Counted from the stretch's first letter, positions 35,299-45,680 are shown. The stretch is 64,000 nucleotides of DNA from Pontibacter russatus (GCF_009931655.1 NZ_CP047984.1:2621001-2685000); one strand, 5' to 3'. A program made the numbers and translations. Notes: generated from the sequence alone by a model not told the origin.

Positions 35299-38151
35299 TT
35301 ACTGTACCAGCAGTTTCCCAGACCTGACTTCACCTGACGAGGACCGTGCTTGGATGATGTAGAGCCCGGGGCTCAGGAGCTTCCCGATCACCACCTCCGC
35401 CCTGGCAGCCCCCTGCTCGTCGGCGCTTACCGTCAGGGTCTGTGCCACACGCCCTGACGCGTCTGTCAGCGAAATGGTAACCAAGGCCATGCTACGCAGG
35501 TTATGAACCACCAGAAGCGCAGCACCTCCTGCCGCCGGATTGGGATACACCTCCATATCTTCCATATCTTCGCTTTCCGGCCTTACACGCATGGCTTGTG
35601 TACTTAGCGCTGTGGCCGTTGTAGTCGCGGGTTTATCAGCTTTCAGCAAGGTCAGGCAGGGTTTTCCGTCACCGTTGCCATCATAGTACTCAGTAAGGTA
35701 CAGATTGCCTGTGCGCTCATCCTCCACAATATCGAGCGGGTTGGCAAATGGCTTCCGGAGGCCCGGAATCTGGCTGCCTGTAACGGCACTGATAATGTCT
35801 TTCGAGGTTCCTCCCGGCTGCAGCACCATTATATCGTCCCCCCCGCTGAAGCGGCATACCAGCAGCCTGCCCTTCAGTTTGCCGTCAAAGGCGTTGCTCT
35901 TGTACTCGATCACACCGTTAGGGGAGATGTTGGGCCCGAAGTCGTAGGACCAGCCCCTGAAGTTGGGCTCCCTGGGCGTGCCCACCGGATAGCCGTAGGT
36001 CTGGCCGTTCGCTGTCCAGACCACCTCACCGAGATCGGTGCCGCTGGTCGGGTTTCCGCCGTTCAGGATGTACTCTTTGCGCAGCGTATTGGGGTGGCCG
36101 TAATACCCGCCTTTCTGCACCCTGTACAGGTAATCGTTCTGTGTGTCACGCACATCCGTCATGGCCGCGATGGTAGGCCCGGTATACGTTTTCCCGTCAG
36201 ACCACACAGAGCCCGATTTAAGCTCAGGGGTGCTGCCTCCGGCCGCCGAACCGTTGGTGGGCACATAGAGCTGCCCGTTCGAGTGCCAGACCAAGTCATA
36301 GGCATTCCGCACCCCCCTGGCATATATGGTGAGCGGGGCGCCCGAGGAAAACGGATCGTAGGTTCCGCCCCCGTCGCGGGTTTTAGCATTTATGGGCAAA
36401 GCAAGCTGCTGTGCCCGGGCAATATCCAGACGCAGCACAGCGGCGGTCAGAAGCCTTTCGGGCCTGTTGCCCCAGGCCGCGTCAGGAGCCCCCATGGCCG
36501 TGTTGCTGCCCTGTGTGAAGTACAGCGCCCCATCCGGGCCAAAATCGATGGAGTTGGTCGAGTGGTCCTTGTAAGAGCGGGGAAGGTTGATAACATAGTC
36601 CTTGAGCTGTGGGCTGGAGGGGTTGCTCAGGTTAATCCTTGTGATCTTGCCGGTCCAGTCAGGAACAGCATTGTAGGCCGCGGAAGAATGGCTTATCCAG
36701 GCAATGAGATTGGTAGCCGTTGCGGATGGGTCGAAATGAAAGCCGATCAACAGACGCTGTGTGGTGCCAAAAGGAGAAATGGTAACATGGTTGCGGATGG
36801 TGCCGTCAGCGTTTATATCCCAGCGCTCTATCTTACCGCCCGAAGAAACCGCGTAGAGCCGGTGGTCCGGGCCAATCACAAGGGTTGTAAAGCCATAGCT
36901 CCCGAAGCCGTTATCCACCAGGGTTTTCATGGTAAAGGATACCCCCTCCAGGTCGGTGGGCGTGTCGGGGGCCGAGCTGGTTGTGGTGAAACGCGATTTG
37001 AAGGGGATAATGGCATACCCGTTCAGGTCCTTTACCTGATCTGATATCTGAAACTCATAGGTGGTGCTGGCATTAAGCGCGGCCGAGAGCGTAATCGCGT
37101 CGCCTGCGGCCGTTGTGTTAACGGCTGTTCCCGAAACCTGGCTTAAGCCCGAGCCTGTTACAGCAAACAGCTTGACTGTGGCTGTGTTGGCTGTACTGAC
37201 ATCAAGGGATTTGCCGCTCGGAAATGCCAGGTCTACCGACATCGACTGGTCCAGGGGAACATTGGTAGCTCCGTTGGCAGGGCGCACCGCCGCTACATAG
37301 GGCCTTGATGAAAGAGACTTGACAGAGAAGTTATCGAACGTGTACGTTACCGACGAGTTCGAATTACGGTGTGTGGCATATATGCCGGCATAGGCTGTAG
37401 AGGCTGTGAGGCCCATGTTTGCAATACTCAGGCTTTTGGTGGAGTACGCCGCTCCCACGTTCAGGTAGGTAGACCCGTCTGTGGAGTAAAAGGCTTCCGC
37501 TGTGTTGGTTGCCGGATCTACGGTTAGCCGCAGTCTCATGTACTTTGTGTTGAGCCCGGTGATGGCGGAGGTGATGCGCTGATCGGCGGAGCCCGAGGCA
37601 TCATTTATTTCTCTTCTGAACTCTACTTTATTGGCAATCACTACCAATTTCAGGTACGTCTTGTCATTCAGGCCAAACCAGATCCCTGCCTGCTGACCTG
37701 AACTGCCGTTATAAGGTTTAACCAGTATAACATCTGTCTGGAGCTTTCCCCGCGAATCCACCCGCACCCCGAGCGCGTTCAATTGGTTGTTGTTGGTAAG
37801 GTAGGCTATGCCTTTGTTTGTAACCAGCTTCAAGGTGCCGGAGCTCACCGTCAGCTTTGACGGCTCATAGCCCGGCACGGACGTGTAACGCGGCGTGCCA
37901 TCCGCAGAAAGGCGCGTGCCCGAGTAGTCAGCTGCCATCCGGAAGCCCGTGCCTACTCCGTTTTTATCCTTCACAGTTCCGGAAACACTACTGCCAAACG
38001 TGAGGCTCACCGGAAGAGAGGCCTGTACCTGGTCACAAGATAAGGGGCTGATGGGCGGGCAGCCTTGCGCGGCCGCCTCAACAGAAATGAACATGCTCAG
38101 CGCCATCAGCAAGACCTGCCATGCTGAGGCAAGATTAAAAGAATAGCACAT
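35299..38151 (-). CDS. T9SS type A secreted sorbosone/glucose dehydrogenase-like protein
   Basis: This 950-residue secreted protein has a signal peptide (cleaved after VEAAAQG), a laminin/concanavalin-like jelly-roll (about 45-280), an SbsA-type Ig-like domain (about 290-395), and a long beta-propeller of the glucose/sorbosone dehydrogenase type (about 420-840; VIGPDHRLYAV, SIDFGPDGALYFTQG, ARGVRNAYDLVWH, GYYGHPN). It ends in a type A T9SS sorting domain (about 867-950; VYPNPAAGG ... LSPGLYIIQARSSSG ... GKLLVQ). PQQ-type oxidation of sugars is known for the family; enzymatic activity here is inferred. It is a single gene. Confidence 0.88.
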   Translation of the reverse strand: MCYSFNLASAWQVLLMALSMFISVEAAAQGCPPISPLSCDQVQASLPVSLTFGSSVSGTVKDKNGVGTGFRMAADYSGTRLSADGTPRYTSVPGYEPSKLTVSSGTLKLVTNKGIAYLTNNNQLNALGVRVDSRGKLQTDVILVKPYNGSSGQQAGIWFGLNDKTYLKLVVIANKVEFRREINDASGSADQRITSAITGLNTKYMRLRLTVDPATNTAEAFYSTDGSTYLNVGAAYSTKSLSIANMGLTASTAYAGIYATHRNSNSSVTYTFDNFSVKSLSSRPYVAAVRPANGATNVPLDQSMSVDLAFPSGKSLDVSTANTATVKLFAVTGSGLSQVSGTAVNTTAAGDAITLSAALNASTTYEFQISDQVKDLNGYAIIPFKSRFTTTSSAPDTPTDLEGVSFTMKTLVDNGFGSYGFTTLVIGPDHRLYAVSSGGKIERWDINADGTIRNHVTISPFGTTQRLLIGFHFDPSATATNLIAWISHSSAAYNAVPDWTGKITRINLSNPSSPQLKDYVINLPRSYKDHSTNSIDFGPDGALYFTQGSNTAMGAPDAAWGNRPERLLTAAVLRLDIARAQQLALPINAKTRDGGGTYDPFSSGAPLTIYARGVRNAYDLVWHSNGQLYVPTNGSAAGGSTPELKSGSVWSDGKTYTGPTIAAMTDVRDTQNDYLYRVQKGGYYGHPNTLRKEYILNGGNPTSGTDLGEVVWTANGQTYGYPVGTPREPNFRGWSYDFGPNISPNGVIEYKSNAFDGKLKGRLLVCRFSGGDDIMVLQPGGTSKDIISAVTGSQIPGLRKPFANPLDIVEDERTGNLYLTEYYDGNGDGKPCLTLLKADKPATTTATALSTQAMRVRPESEDMEDMEVYPNPAAGGAALLVVHNLRSMALVTISLTDASGRVAQTLTVSADEQGAARAEVVIGKLLSPGLYIIQARSSSGEVRSGKLLVQ

Positions 38152-38565
38152 CGTCTTTTGATTAATGTTTACCTGCCTGAAATAAGCTGCAAAGGGGAGA
38201 TTTGCCTGAAAAGGCCGTGGAGGAAGAATAGAGAAGAAAAGAGCTCATGTGAGGCACATCTCTTTCCCTGATTGATGTCCCGTGTAGGTTGAACCTGACA
38301 ACACAAATTGGCGCTCTTGTATATGCCGACGTGCCGGTTCCGCAGCTAACTGAGGCCTGCTACCCGGAGGCTATGGCGCCGCCAGACGGTAACCTCAGCA
38401 CCGCCACCGTGCTGTTCTGTAACATTACAGGTAGATTTTATAACCTGCCCAAGCAGGCCTAGTGCTTAATGGCAGGCAATATCGCCTAACAGTGCCTTGC
38501 GGGGAACTTAGCGATTGCCGCGTCCGGTGGCCACGTCAGCGCAGCCACCGGGCGCCATGAGGTGC
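38152..38565. other. Intergenic region, nothing seen
   Basis: These 414 bp between two same-strand T9SS genes contain no coding frame and no clear hairpin or repeat. The promoter of the 950-residue gene is expected at the left end. Confidence 0.45.
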
Positions 38566-41037
38566 TTACTCGATAATCAAATAAAACTCGGCCCTGCCTG
38601 AGGTTGCCTGAGCCTTCACCAGGTACATTCCCGGGTTCGCCTGCCTGCCTGAAAGCAGTTCTGTGCTGGCTGCCCCCTCGTCGTCAGTAAGCAATACTTT
38701 TGTCTGAAGATGGCGCCCTGCCATATCATACAGGGTGACAAGGGTGGTTTCGCGCCCGGCAAAGCCCGATAGCTCCACCTGCACTTTCCCGCCTTTGCTC
38801 GGATTGGGGTATACCTTCAGTTGTGCTTTATGCCCCACCGCCACGGCTTCCAGGGCTGATGAGTTGGAGGCAGCCAGCTTTGCCCCGGAAGGTGCCCTGA
38901 ATATTTCGACACCTGCTATGGCCACGCGGTTAACGGTAGGGTTAAACTTGATATGGAGCATCCCGTCCGTCACATTTACTGTAAAGTCTTTCACCAGCGC
39001 GGCTCTGTAGCCTGCCTCCCTGTAGATATCGAAGCCGGAAAGGCGCAGTTGATTTTCTATGCTGATGCTGAACACCCTGGCTCCCACGGCTGTGAAGTAA
39101 TTCTCTACAAAGTGCATGCGCACATAATAGCTGCCATTGGCAATCGGAATCTCGTAGCGCGTTTCGGCCAGGTCAGTGGACGCCGACAGGTAGGTCTGAT
39201 AGAGGACATCGTCTTCTGTAGCCGCGATAGCCGTTGTCACAAGCTGCTTATCCAGTTTTATACTGCCTTTGCGGTAGTTTACATCAGCCTCCCAAACAAC
39301 GCCTGCAATGGTCTTGCTGGCGTCAGAGGCGCCTTTTATGCGCTTGGCAGCCGTAATGGTGAAACTGCTACTGTTGGCAATGCCATAAAGCAGTATCCGC
39401 AATGGGGATGCGGCGCTGTTATAATGCACCAGCAGGGCCGCATTTTTGATGCCCTGGCTACTCGGCCTGAAGCTTACCGCGATGTTAGTGGAACTCTGGG
39501 GCCCGAGCGTGGTGGTGGATGGGGCTGTGGCCGAGAACTCAGCTTTACCAGGCCCGACTACCTCTACGCCTTTTATCAGAATAGAAGGATCGTTGCCGCT
39601 GCTGTATGTTTTGCCTGAGTTCTTCAGGTTCACACTCATGCTTTTGCTTCCGCCTGTCAGCAACGAGCCAAAAGACACTGCTGAGGGCGCGGCAGCCAGC
39701 TCTGAGTAATGGGCCGAGCCTGCTTCCGGCTTCAGGTTGCCTACATAGTATATATTGTCCTGGTAATCATAGTTGGTGTACTGCGTGCCGAGGTAATCGC
39801 CACCAATGATGTAAGCATTGGGTATAACATTGCCATTGGCGTCTATTGCCTTCCAGATGCGCATGCCTATCTTGCCCTTGTAGTTTCTGGTCCTGTCGGA
39901 GTAAGCGCTAGCCACCCTGAATCCGAAGGCCCCACTCGCGCTGAACGTGCCCGCGGCCACCTCCGTGGACGAACCGCTCCTTCTGGGAAGCAGCGATTGT
40001 CCATCCAGTGAGTTGTGCGTAAACAGCGTATTGATGGTGGAGGTGCCTTTGCTGTACCACTGGAACCGCTCTGTGAAGGAGCAACAGCCGTGGTAGGCCG
40101 CCATCTGCACCACCGTAACCGGCCTGCTGGGATCCGCGCGCACAAAAAAGGCCGACAATATCTCATCAGAGTTGGGCACCAGGCTGCTTCCATCTATTAC
40201 GCCGTCATTGGAGGCAAACCCGGTCCTGGACATAAACCCTAAGGCACGTATTACCTCCACGGCATATGGTTCGTTGTTCCCTTCGCCTCTGTACTGCCAC
40301 AACCCGTGCAGTTTCACCTCCTTTGCAGGGGCTGAAGCATCATTGGAAGCTATGGTGAGCCTGTCGTTTAGTATTTTCACCCGGCCCCCCAAATCTTTTG
40401 CTACAAACGCTATGACCACCTCAAGAGAGGCACCCGTACCCAGGCTTCTGGGCAAGGAGGTGCTGGAATTATAGGCTGTGCCATTAAGCGAGACAATTCT
40501 CCAGGCTGCCGTGTTAGAAAGCGTCAGATTGCTTATAGTAAGGGTTCCGGTGCCTCTGTTACTGATTTTCAGCCTCAGCTTATCATGGTTGGCGTTGTAA
40601 GGGGTATAGGTGCCGTCGCTGTTCGTGCGTCGCCACGGAATCTGAATGCGGGAGGCAACAAAACGGTCTGGCGCCGGAAACTTATCCAGGTTCTCCACCA
40701 CCATGTATGCATTGCTCGATGAGCTTTGTATCATCAGGGCCTTCAAAAAGGCTTCCCTAAAGCCAGGGAAGGCATAGACTGTGTAGCCGGTAAAGCTGCG
40801 CGCCAGAAAGCCGGCATGCCCCATAGCGAAGACGCCTGTGCCGTTCGCTCCGGCTGCCACTGCCTGCCCGGGAGGAAGAATAGTGCCGAGTGTCAGGATG
40901 AGGCTCCCCACCATGCCTAATACCAATATCTCCATCTTCTGCCTGATGGAATTCAAAACAACAAGAAATGCTACGTATTCCTCTTTCATAGCCATAAACG
41001 GTAATGAGAGCTTCAAATAACACAAACGACAATTCAT
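38566..41037 (-). CDS. T9SS type A secreted protein with HYDIN-like and malectin domains
   Basis: This 823-codon ORF encodes a secreted protein. The true start may be the internal Met35 (near 40935), which begins the only good signal peptide (MEILVLGMVGSLILTLGTIL). Later domains are two beta-sandwich segments, an ASPM/SPD-2/HYDIN-like Ig domain (about 446-555; SFGSLLTGGSKSMSVNLKNSG, VSFRPSSQG), a malectin domain (about 579-716; VRMHFVENYF, VFSISIENQLRLSGFDI, VNRVAIAGVEIF) and a type A sorting domain (about 744-823; VYPNPSKGG, NPGMYLVKA). Malectin-like domains bind carbohydrate in other proteins. The role is probably polysaccharide binding or adhesion, inferred. Confidence 0.85.
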   Translation of the reverse strand: MNCRLCYLKLSLPFMAMKEEYVAFLVVLNSIRQKMEILVLGMVGSLILTLGTILPPGQAVAAGANGTGVFAMGHAGFLARSFTGYTVYAFPGFREAFLKALMIQSSSSNAYMVVENLDKFPAPDRFVASRIQIPWRRTNSDGTYTPYNANHDKLRLKISNRGTGTLTISNLTLSNTAAWRIVSLNGTAYNSSTSLPRSLGTGASLEVVIAFVAKDLGGRVKILNDRLTIASNDASAPAKEVKLHGLWQYRGEGNNEPYAVEVIRALGFMSRTGFASNDGVIDGSSLVPNSDEILSAFFVRADPSRPVTVVQMAAYHGCCSFTERFQWYSKGTSTINTLFTHNSLDGQSLLPRRSGSSTEVAAGTFSASGAFGFRVASAYSDRTRNYKGKIGMRIWKAIDANGNVIPNAYIIGGDYLGTQYTNYDYQDNIYYVGNLKPEAGSAHYSELAAAPSAVSFGSLLTGGSKSMSVNLKNSGKTYSSGNDPSILIKGVEVVGPGKAEFSATAPSTTTLGPQSSTNIAVSFRPSSQGIKNAALLVHYNSAASPLRILLYGIANSSSFTITAAKRIKGASDASKTIAGVVWEADVNYRKGSIKLDKQLVTTAIAATEDDVLYQTYLSASTDLAETRYEIPIANGSYYVRMHFVENYFTAVGARVFSISIENQLRLSGFDIYREAGYRAALVKDFTVNVTDGMLHIKFNPTVNRVAIAGVEIFRAPSGAKLAASNSSALEAVAVGHKAQLKVYPNPSKGGKVQVELSGFAGRETTLVTLYDMAGRHLQTKVLLTDDEGAASTELLSGRQANPGMYLVKAQATSGRAEFYLIIE

Positions 41038-41082
41038 GCAGAACCTATGGTATAGGCCCGGGGAAGTTGTAAGGTAATCAGT

Positions 41083-41140
41083 ATTTCAGGCTACTGTTAT
41101 TTCTGTTTTTAATTTCAGGCTACTGTTATTTCTGTTTTTA
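41083..41140. repeat. 29-bp perfect tandem duplication
   Basis: Two adjacent identical copies of a 29-bp unit (41083-41111 and 41112-41140), starting ATTTCAGGCTACTG and ending CTGTTTTTA. They lie just upstream of the malectin/HYDIN gene and could be in its promoter. Confidence 0.9.
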
Positions 41141-41892
41141 GGACTTATACAACGCAAGATTTTACAATTCAAAGCAAATTTTTCTCACTGCTTATACCTT
41201 TTGCGTAAATCCTACTTCTATAGGAAAAACGCTTCTTGTTTGGATGTCTCAGTATAATAACCAGCAAGAATTCGCTTTATATAGTTAAATTTAATATTAT
41301 AATAGTATAATCAATTTATTATACGCACACTCCTCCTTTTCGTATACAAACTTCCATTAATTAGTATGTATATAGCTCTCTTCTTGGTGAATGGCTTGAT
41401 TTGGCTGCCAAAAGTTTATAGAGCTGCTGCCCGCTTTGCCAACTATCGCTTTCCAGAACAGCTTGATGCTATAAGACTATATATAAAGTATATCCGGCGT
41501 TATCGATATTTAGCAGGTTTATTTCATGAAATAGTATGGCTCTCCAATCTTCACTCAGTGAAGTTGCCTCCACCTATCTTGCATTCCAAGAAGTAGCAGT
41601 TCAGTACCCAAAAGCTTCCAAACGCTTCCAGAGTGGTATTAGACGGTTAAATATCGACAGAAACCGTTCACTGGTCGGTGCATACCCATCGCACGTACGC
41701 CATGTGTTATCTATTCAGCGGCTTAGCCACAAGCAGGCTCAGGATGGACAATTTTTCTCACGCACCCCTGCAAGTGACTCGTGAGAAGGAATATTGAGCA
41801 TTGATAGAAGCTGCCTCCAGACAACCCCACTACTTAACCCAATTCACCTGCTTGTACCTTACTTCTTCAAACGGAGGAGATAAAAGGCTAAC

Positions 41893-41943
41893 GCATGCCA
41901 GAAGAGACACTTGCCCGCTTGCCTCGTATCTCTTCTGGCATGC
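41893..41943 (-). terminator. 15-bp perfect stem-loop near the DUF1080 gene end
   Basis: GCATGCCAGAAGAGA (41893-41907) pairs with TCTCTTCTGGCATGC (41929-41943) across a 21-nt loop. It lies about 70 bp beyond the DUF1080 stop and may end its transcript. It could instead be a mobile-element end. Confidence 0.6.
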
Positions 41944-42014
41944 TGCCGAAAGCCTGGGTTCTGCTCAAGCAGCAGCATATGTGCCCCCTAGCTAGTGTGC
42001 ATTGAACCCAACCG

Positions 42015-42890
42015 TTAATGTCCCTCCCGGTTCCGGAGATCGCGCAGCACGCTCTTCAGCTTTCGCGGATCGTCCATATACCGCGCCAGGTCAAAAATCT
42101 CCACTTTCCTGAATTCCACCGGATGGCTCTCGCTCTGCAGGGCTATATACCCCTCCTTCAGAAGCTGGCCGTCCTTTTTGAGGGCAGGGTCATAGTTGCT
42201 CACGTTGCCGCCGCCAATCTGCGGCTTCTCATATACCAGCACCGTGTCTCCTTCCACGATGTGCGTGACGATGGAGTCTCCCAGCACAAGCACCTCGGCG
42301 CGCACCCATTGGTCGCCGTGGTAGGTTTTGGAGCTAGAGTTAATGCAGTGGGGCGTGAAGAGGGTATCGCCCACCACCACGTTGGTACCGGGCGTGCAGA
42401 GGTTCGCGGTGCTCCGCTCGTCCTGCCCGTTGCCCCCCAACAGCTGCGCCTCCAGCGAGATTGGGAAGTCCTGGTCGAGGCCCATGGTGCTGGCCGGCTG
42501 GGCGTGCAGCATGGCGCCGCTGTTGCGGATGGCCCAACCGGGGCCGCCTGCCACCTGCTCCCCCGTAAAGCGGTACTCTACTGCCAGCAGGTAAGCCGAG
42601 TAGGGCTTCTTGTAGAAAATATGCCCGTACTGCTCGTTAAAGGCGTCGTACTGGTCGTAGCGCACCACCATCTTCCCGTCCTCCACCCGGAAGGTGTTCC
42701 CGTAGTTCTCGTTCAGGGGGTGGCCCGTGATCTTTATATCCCAATCCTTCAGGTCTTTCCCGTTGAAAAGCTGCACCCATTCCTCCTGGGTTTCCTGGGT
42801 CTTCCCGGCTTCCCGGGTCTCATTTTTCTGCGGAGTGCAGGACAGGCACGCCACGAGCAGGCAGGTACCGAGTAAGGCTTTTATTTTCAT
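42015..42890 (-). CDS. DUF1080 family lipoprotein (3-keto-disaccharide hydrolase-like)
   Basis: This 291-residue lipoprotein (signal ending LVACLSC, with Cys15 or Cys18 lipidated) contains the DUF1080 concanavalin-like domain: WVQLFNGKDLKDWDIKI at the start, GWAIRNSGAMLHAQ in the middle, and YIALQSESHPVEFRKVEIFDL at the end. Related proteins hydrolyse 3-keto-glycosides or bind sugars. The gene follows the cytochrome-containing dehydrogenase by 159 bp on the same strand. Oxidation to a 3-keto sugar followed by its hydrolysis is a plausible joint role, but this is inference from context. Confidence 0.9.
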   Translation of the reverse strand: MKIKALLGTCLLVACLSCTPQKNETREAGKTQETQEEWVQLFNGKDLKDWDIKITGHPLNENYGNTFRVEDGKMVVRYDQYDAFNEQYGHIFYKKPYSAYLLAVEYRFTGEQVAGGPGWAIRNSGAMLHAQPASTMGLDQDFPISLEAQLLGGNGQDERSTANLCTPGTNVVVGDTLFTPHCINSSSKTYHGDQWVRAEVLVLGDSIVTHIVEGDTVLVYEKPQIGGGNVSNYDPALKKDGQLLKEGYIALQSESHPVEFRKVEIFDLARYMDDPRKLKSVLRDLRNREGH

Positions 42891-43049
42891 CAGATACGTT
42901 CTGTTTAAATTATATATACCCGTTAAACGAGGCAGGAATGAGATGCCTCAACTTTTTTAGCTGCCACCCCATTCCTGCCCTTCTAATCCCCCGCGCTTCC
43001 CGTAAGATATTCTTTACTGTGGCAGTCGCTATATATAGCCACGCGCCAT

Positions 43050-45680
43050 TTATTTCTTCTGCTGCGACAGGAACGTGACGAGCGACGCAAACTCCTCGTA
43101 AGACAGCGAGTTGGCGAGCCCTGCCGGCATCATAGACGTCTCCAGTTCCTTGCGCGATTTGATATTGCTGGTTTTAATCGTGCTCACCTGCCCGGCAATG
43201 TCGCGCATCACGATGCGGTCCGCCGACTCCTGGGTGATGAAGCCCATATAGCTCTTCCCGTCTTTGGTGTTGATGAGCACAGACGCAAATCCCTGGGAGA
43301 TAGAGGCGTTCGGCTTCAGGATAGACTCCGCAATCTGCTCGCGGTTCATGATAGAGCCGATCTGCCCCATGAAAGGTCCCTTCATCGTTTCGCCGTCGTT
43401 TATGCTGTGGCAGGCGATGCAGCCCTGCTGCGTAAAGAGGGCTTTCCCCTTCACCGGGTCGCCTTTTATTTTAGCGATGGCCAGCATCACGTCTTCGATG
43501 GAGGATTTCCCAATCTGGCCTTTCTGGCTTTTTATCTTCTCCAGGTCAACATTGTTTTCCTCTTTTGCCGCCACAGCCTCATCCATTCCCCCAAAATCCG
43601 CAATCTCCATCCGGTGCCGGGCGTTCAGGTCGGCGAAGAATTCCTTGCCGGCGGCGTCCGCATTCTCCCACTCCGCCTTCAGGAACTGCTCGATGGCTGG
43701 CGATGCCTCCCAGGTGATGCCCTTGTAGTAAGGCCCGTGCGTGTCTGGGCGGGTGCTCCACCACCACGACCCGTCATAGGGCGCCTCTATTTTATAGAGC
43801 CGCGACAGGGTGGTCAGAATTTCCGCTTTCAGTTCTTCGTCGCTCGTCTGCTTGTAGGCTGCCATCAGGCCGTCCACTGCCTTCTGGTCGTGCATGTAGC
43901 GCAGGGCCCAGAGGGCGAGCTTGGAGTTGTCTGTTCCGATGGCGTCCACGGCGGCGTCCACGGCGTTCAGTTTCACCAGGGCCTGCACCGCGAGGTGGGG
44001 CAGCACAACCGGTGCGTTCGGCACCGCATGGGGCCCCTCGGTGCCTTTTTCCGGTGCGGCAAGGGAGGCCGGAACATCAACCTGCAGCAAGGCGGGGGCC
44101 GCTTCTTTGCGGCCAAGGCGGCCGAGGCCGATGATGGCCGCCGCCTGCACCCGCTCCGAGGAACTCTCGAGGCCCTTCAGGAAAGGCTCGATGGGCACTT
44201 CGTCTACAAATGGCTTTCTGTCGCTGAGGGCGCGCAAGGCGTACTCCCGCATGTCCTCCTCCTGCGTCAGCTGCACGAGTTTGTCAGTGGCGTCTTCTCC
44301 GGCGGCCTGCGCATAGGCATACATCCCCGCTATACGGGCATAGAGCGGCAGGCTTTTGTCGGCGGCCACTTTCCAGGCTGCTTTCGAGGCCTTCTTCACC
44401 GGGCGGGTAATCAGCTCCTGCTGGGCGTGCAGGCGCGCCACGGCACTCTCTGACTTCAGCAGGTTCGCCAGTTTCTTTTCTGAGAGTTTGTCGAGGTCGG
44501 GGAATGGCTTATACGCCCAGTTCTCCGGCACCACCCGCACCACGAAGCCCTTGTCCGGGTTGCCTGAGTAGCCCGCTCCGTCCCAGGCCGACATATAGAG
44601 CCTGCCGGAGGCGTCCACATCCAGGTCCGTGATCTGCGGCAGCTCAATAAACTCCTCCTCTTTCTGCTTGAAGCTCGCGCCGTCCGGCGTTACCCGGTGT
44701 ATATATAACTGGCTTCTTCCCCAGTCGGCCATCATCGGCACCTTGTTGTACTTCTCCGGCCAGGTGGGCTCGTCCATATATAAGGAACCGGTGCCGGAGC
44801 CGCCGCCCACGTCTATCAGGGCAGGGATGATCTCATCCGTGAAGTTCTTGAACAGGACAGGGTAGCCGTACTCGCCGGACTGGATCTGGTGGCTGAAGCG
44901 GATGTTCCAGCCGCCCCCGTCGTTGGTGTTTCCGCGCGTGAAGATGTTCATGTAGGGGTCGATGGCCACATCATATATGTTGCGCATGCCGTGCGTGTAC
45001 ACTTCCATCTCGGTGCCGTCGGGCCGCACCCGCACGATTCCGCCCCCGAGCATGGTCAGCTTTTTTCCGGAGCGGTCCACCGCGTTGTGGAAGCCAAAGT
45101 CGCCCACGGCTATATATACCCAGCCGTCGATGCCCATCCGGATGCCGTTGGTCGCGTGGTCGGTGCCCCGGCTCTGCAGAAACTTGGGGGAGCTGATGTT
45201 CTGGATGAGCGGCTTGGAAGGGCCGTCCGCCACGCCGTCCTGGTCTGCATCCTCAAACACGACGAGATCCATGCCTGACGCTGCCCCGGTTTCCTCGGAG
45301 AAGGTGGTGTGCAGCACGAAAACCTGGTCGCCGAGCGAGATGATACCGCGCGGGTTGTCGACCCTGGCAAATACCGTGTGCTGGTCTGCCTTGCCGTCGT
45401 TGTCTGTGTCCACCAGCTTCACGATGCTTCCTTTCCCCGGTTCTTTTCCCAGCGAGCCCATCATGTCGACCCCCACATACACCTCCCCGGTTGGGGCAAC
45501 GGCGAGGGCGGCCGGGCTAGGCACAATATCAGGCCCGGCGAAGGTGGTCATTTTCAGTCCGTCCGGCACCTGCTGGGCCATGGCTTTCCTGGCTTGCCGT
45601 ATCTCAGGACTGTGCGGCTCTGGCAGCATGCCGCTCAGCATCAGAAACACGAAGAACAGGCTTAGTTGTATTTTCAGCAT
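43050..45680 (-). CDS. PVC-type dehydrogenase with propeller, HEAT repeats and cytochrome c domain
   Basis: This 876-residue exported protein has a signal-like N-terminus, a glucose/sorbosone dehydrogenase-type propeller (about 40-400; DIVPSPAALAVAPTGEVYVG, HGMRNIYDVAIDPYMNIFTRG), HEAT-like helical repeats (about 420-660), and a cytochrome c domain whose heme site is CIACH (near residue 755), with distal Met candidates in MMPAGLANSL. Such proteins, called PVC-type heme-binding dehydrogenases, couple sugar oxidation to electron transport. It is followed by the DUF1080 gene. Confidence 0.9.
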   Translation of the reverse strand: MLKIQLSLFFVFLMLSGMLPEPHSPEIRQARKAMAQQVPDGLKMTTFAGPDIVPSPAALAVAPTGEVYVGVDMMGSLGKEPGKGSIVKLVDTDNDGKADQHTVFARVDNPRGIISLGDQVFVLHTTFSEETGAASGMDLVVFEDADQDGVADGPSKPLIQNISSPKFLQSRGTDHATNGIRMGIDGWVYIAVGDFGFHNAVDRSGKKLTMLGGGIVRVRPDGTEMEVYTHGMRNIYDVAIDPYMNIFTRGNTNDGGGWNIRFSHQIQSGEYGYPVLFKNFTDEIIPALIDVGGGSGTGSLYMDEPTWPEKYNKVPMMADWGRSQLYIHRVTPDGASFKQKEEEFIELPQITDLDVDASGRLYMSAWDGAGYSGNPDKGFVVRVVPENWAYKPFPDLDKLSEKKLANLLKSESAVARLHAQQELITRPVKKASKAAWKVAADKSLPLYARIAGMYAYAQAAGEDATDKLVQLTQEEDMREYALRALSDRKPFVDEVPIEPFLKGLESSSERVQAAAIIGLGRLGRKEAAPALLQVDVPASLAAPEKGTEGPHAVPNAPVVLPHLAVQALVKLNAVDAAVDAIGTDNSKLALWALRYMHDQKAVDGLMAAYKQTSDEELKAEILTTLSRLYKIEAPYDGSWWWSTRPDTHGPYYKGITWEASPAIEQFLKAEWENADAAGKEFFADLNARHRMEIADFGGMDEAVAAKEENNVDLEKIKSQKGQIGKSSIEDVMLAIAKIKGDPVKGKALFTQQGCIACHSINDGETMKGPFMGQIGSIMNREQIAESILKPNASISQGFASVLINTKDGKSYMGFITQESADRIVMRDIAGQVSTIKTSNIKSRKELETSMMPAGLANSLSYEEFASLVTFLSQQKK

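Larger units (their letters stand above)
41038..42014. other. Long gene-poor AT-rich region
   Basis: These 977 bp hold a 29-bp tandem duplication (41083-41140), an AT-rich stretch (41150-41370), two short plus-strand frames (41366 and 41536) that match no known family, and the hairpin at 41893-41943. The two frames have few features of real genes and were not called. The region may be decayed mobile or genic DNA. Confidence 0.45.

Noticed and set aside
41366..41784. Two short plus-strand frames between the malectin and DUF1080 genes
   Set aside because: No family or signal was recognised; codon use is not convincing. They may be decayed genes, but the evidence is too weak.
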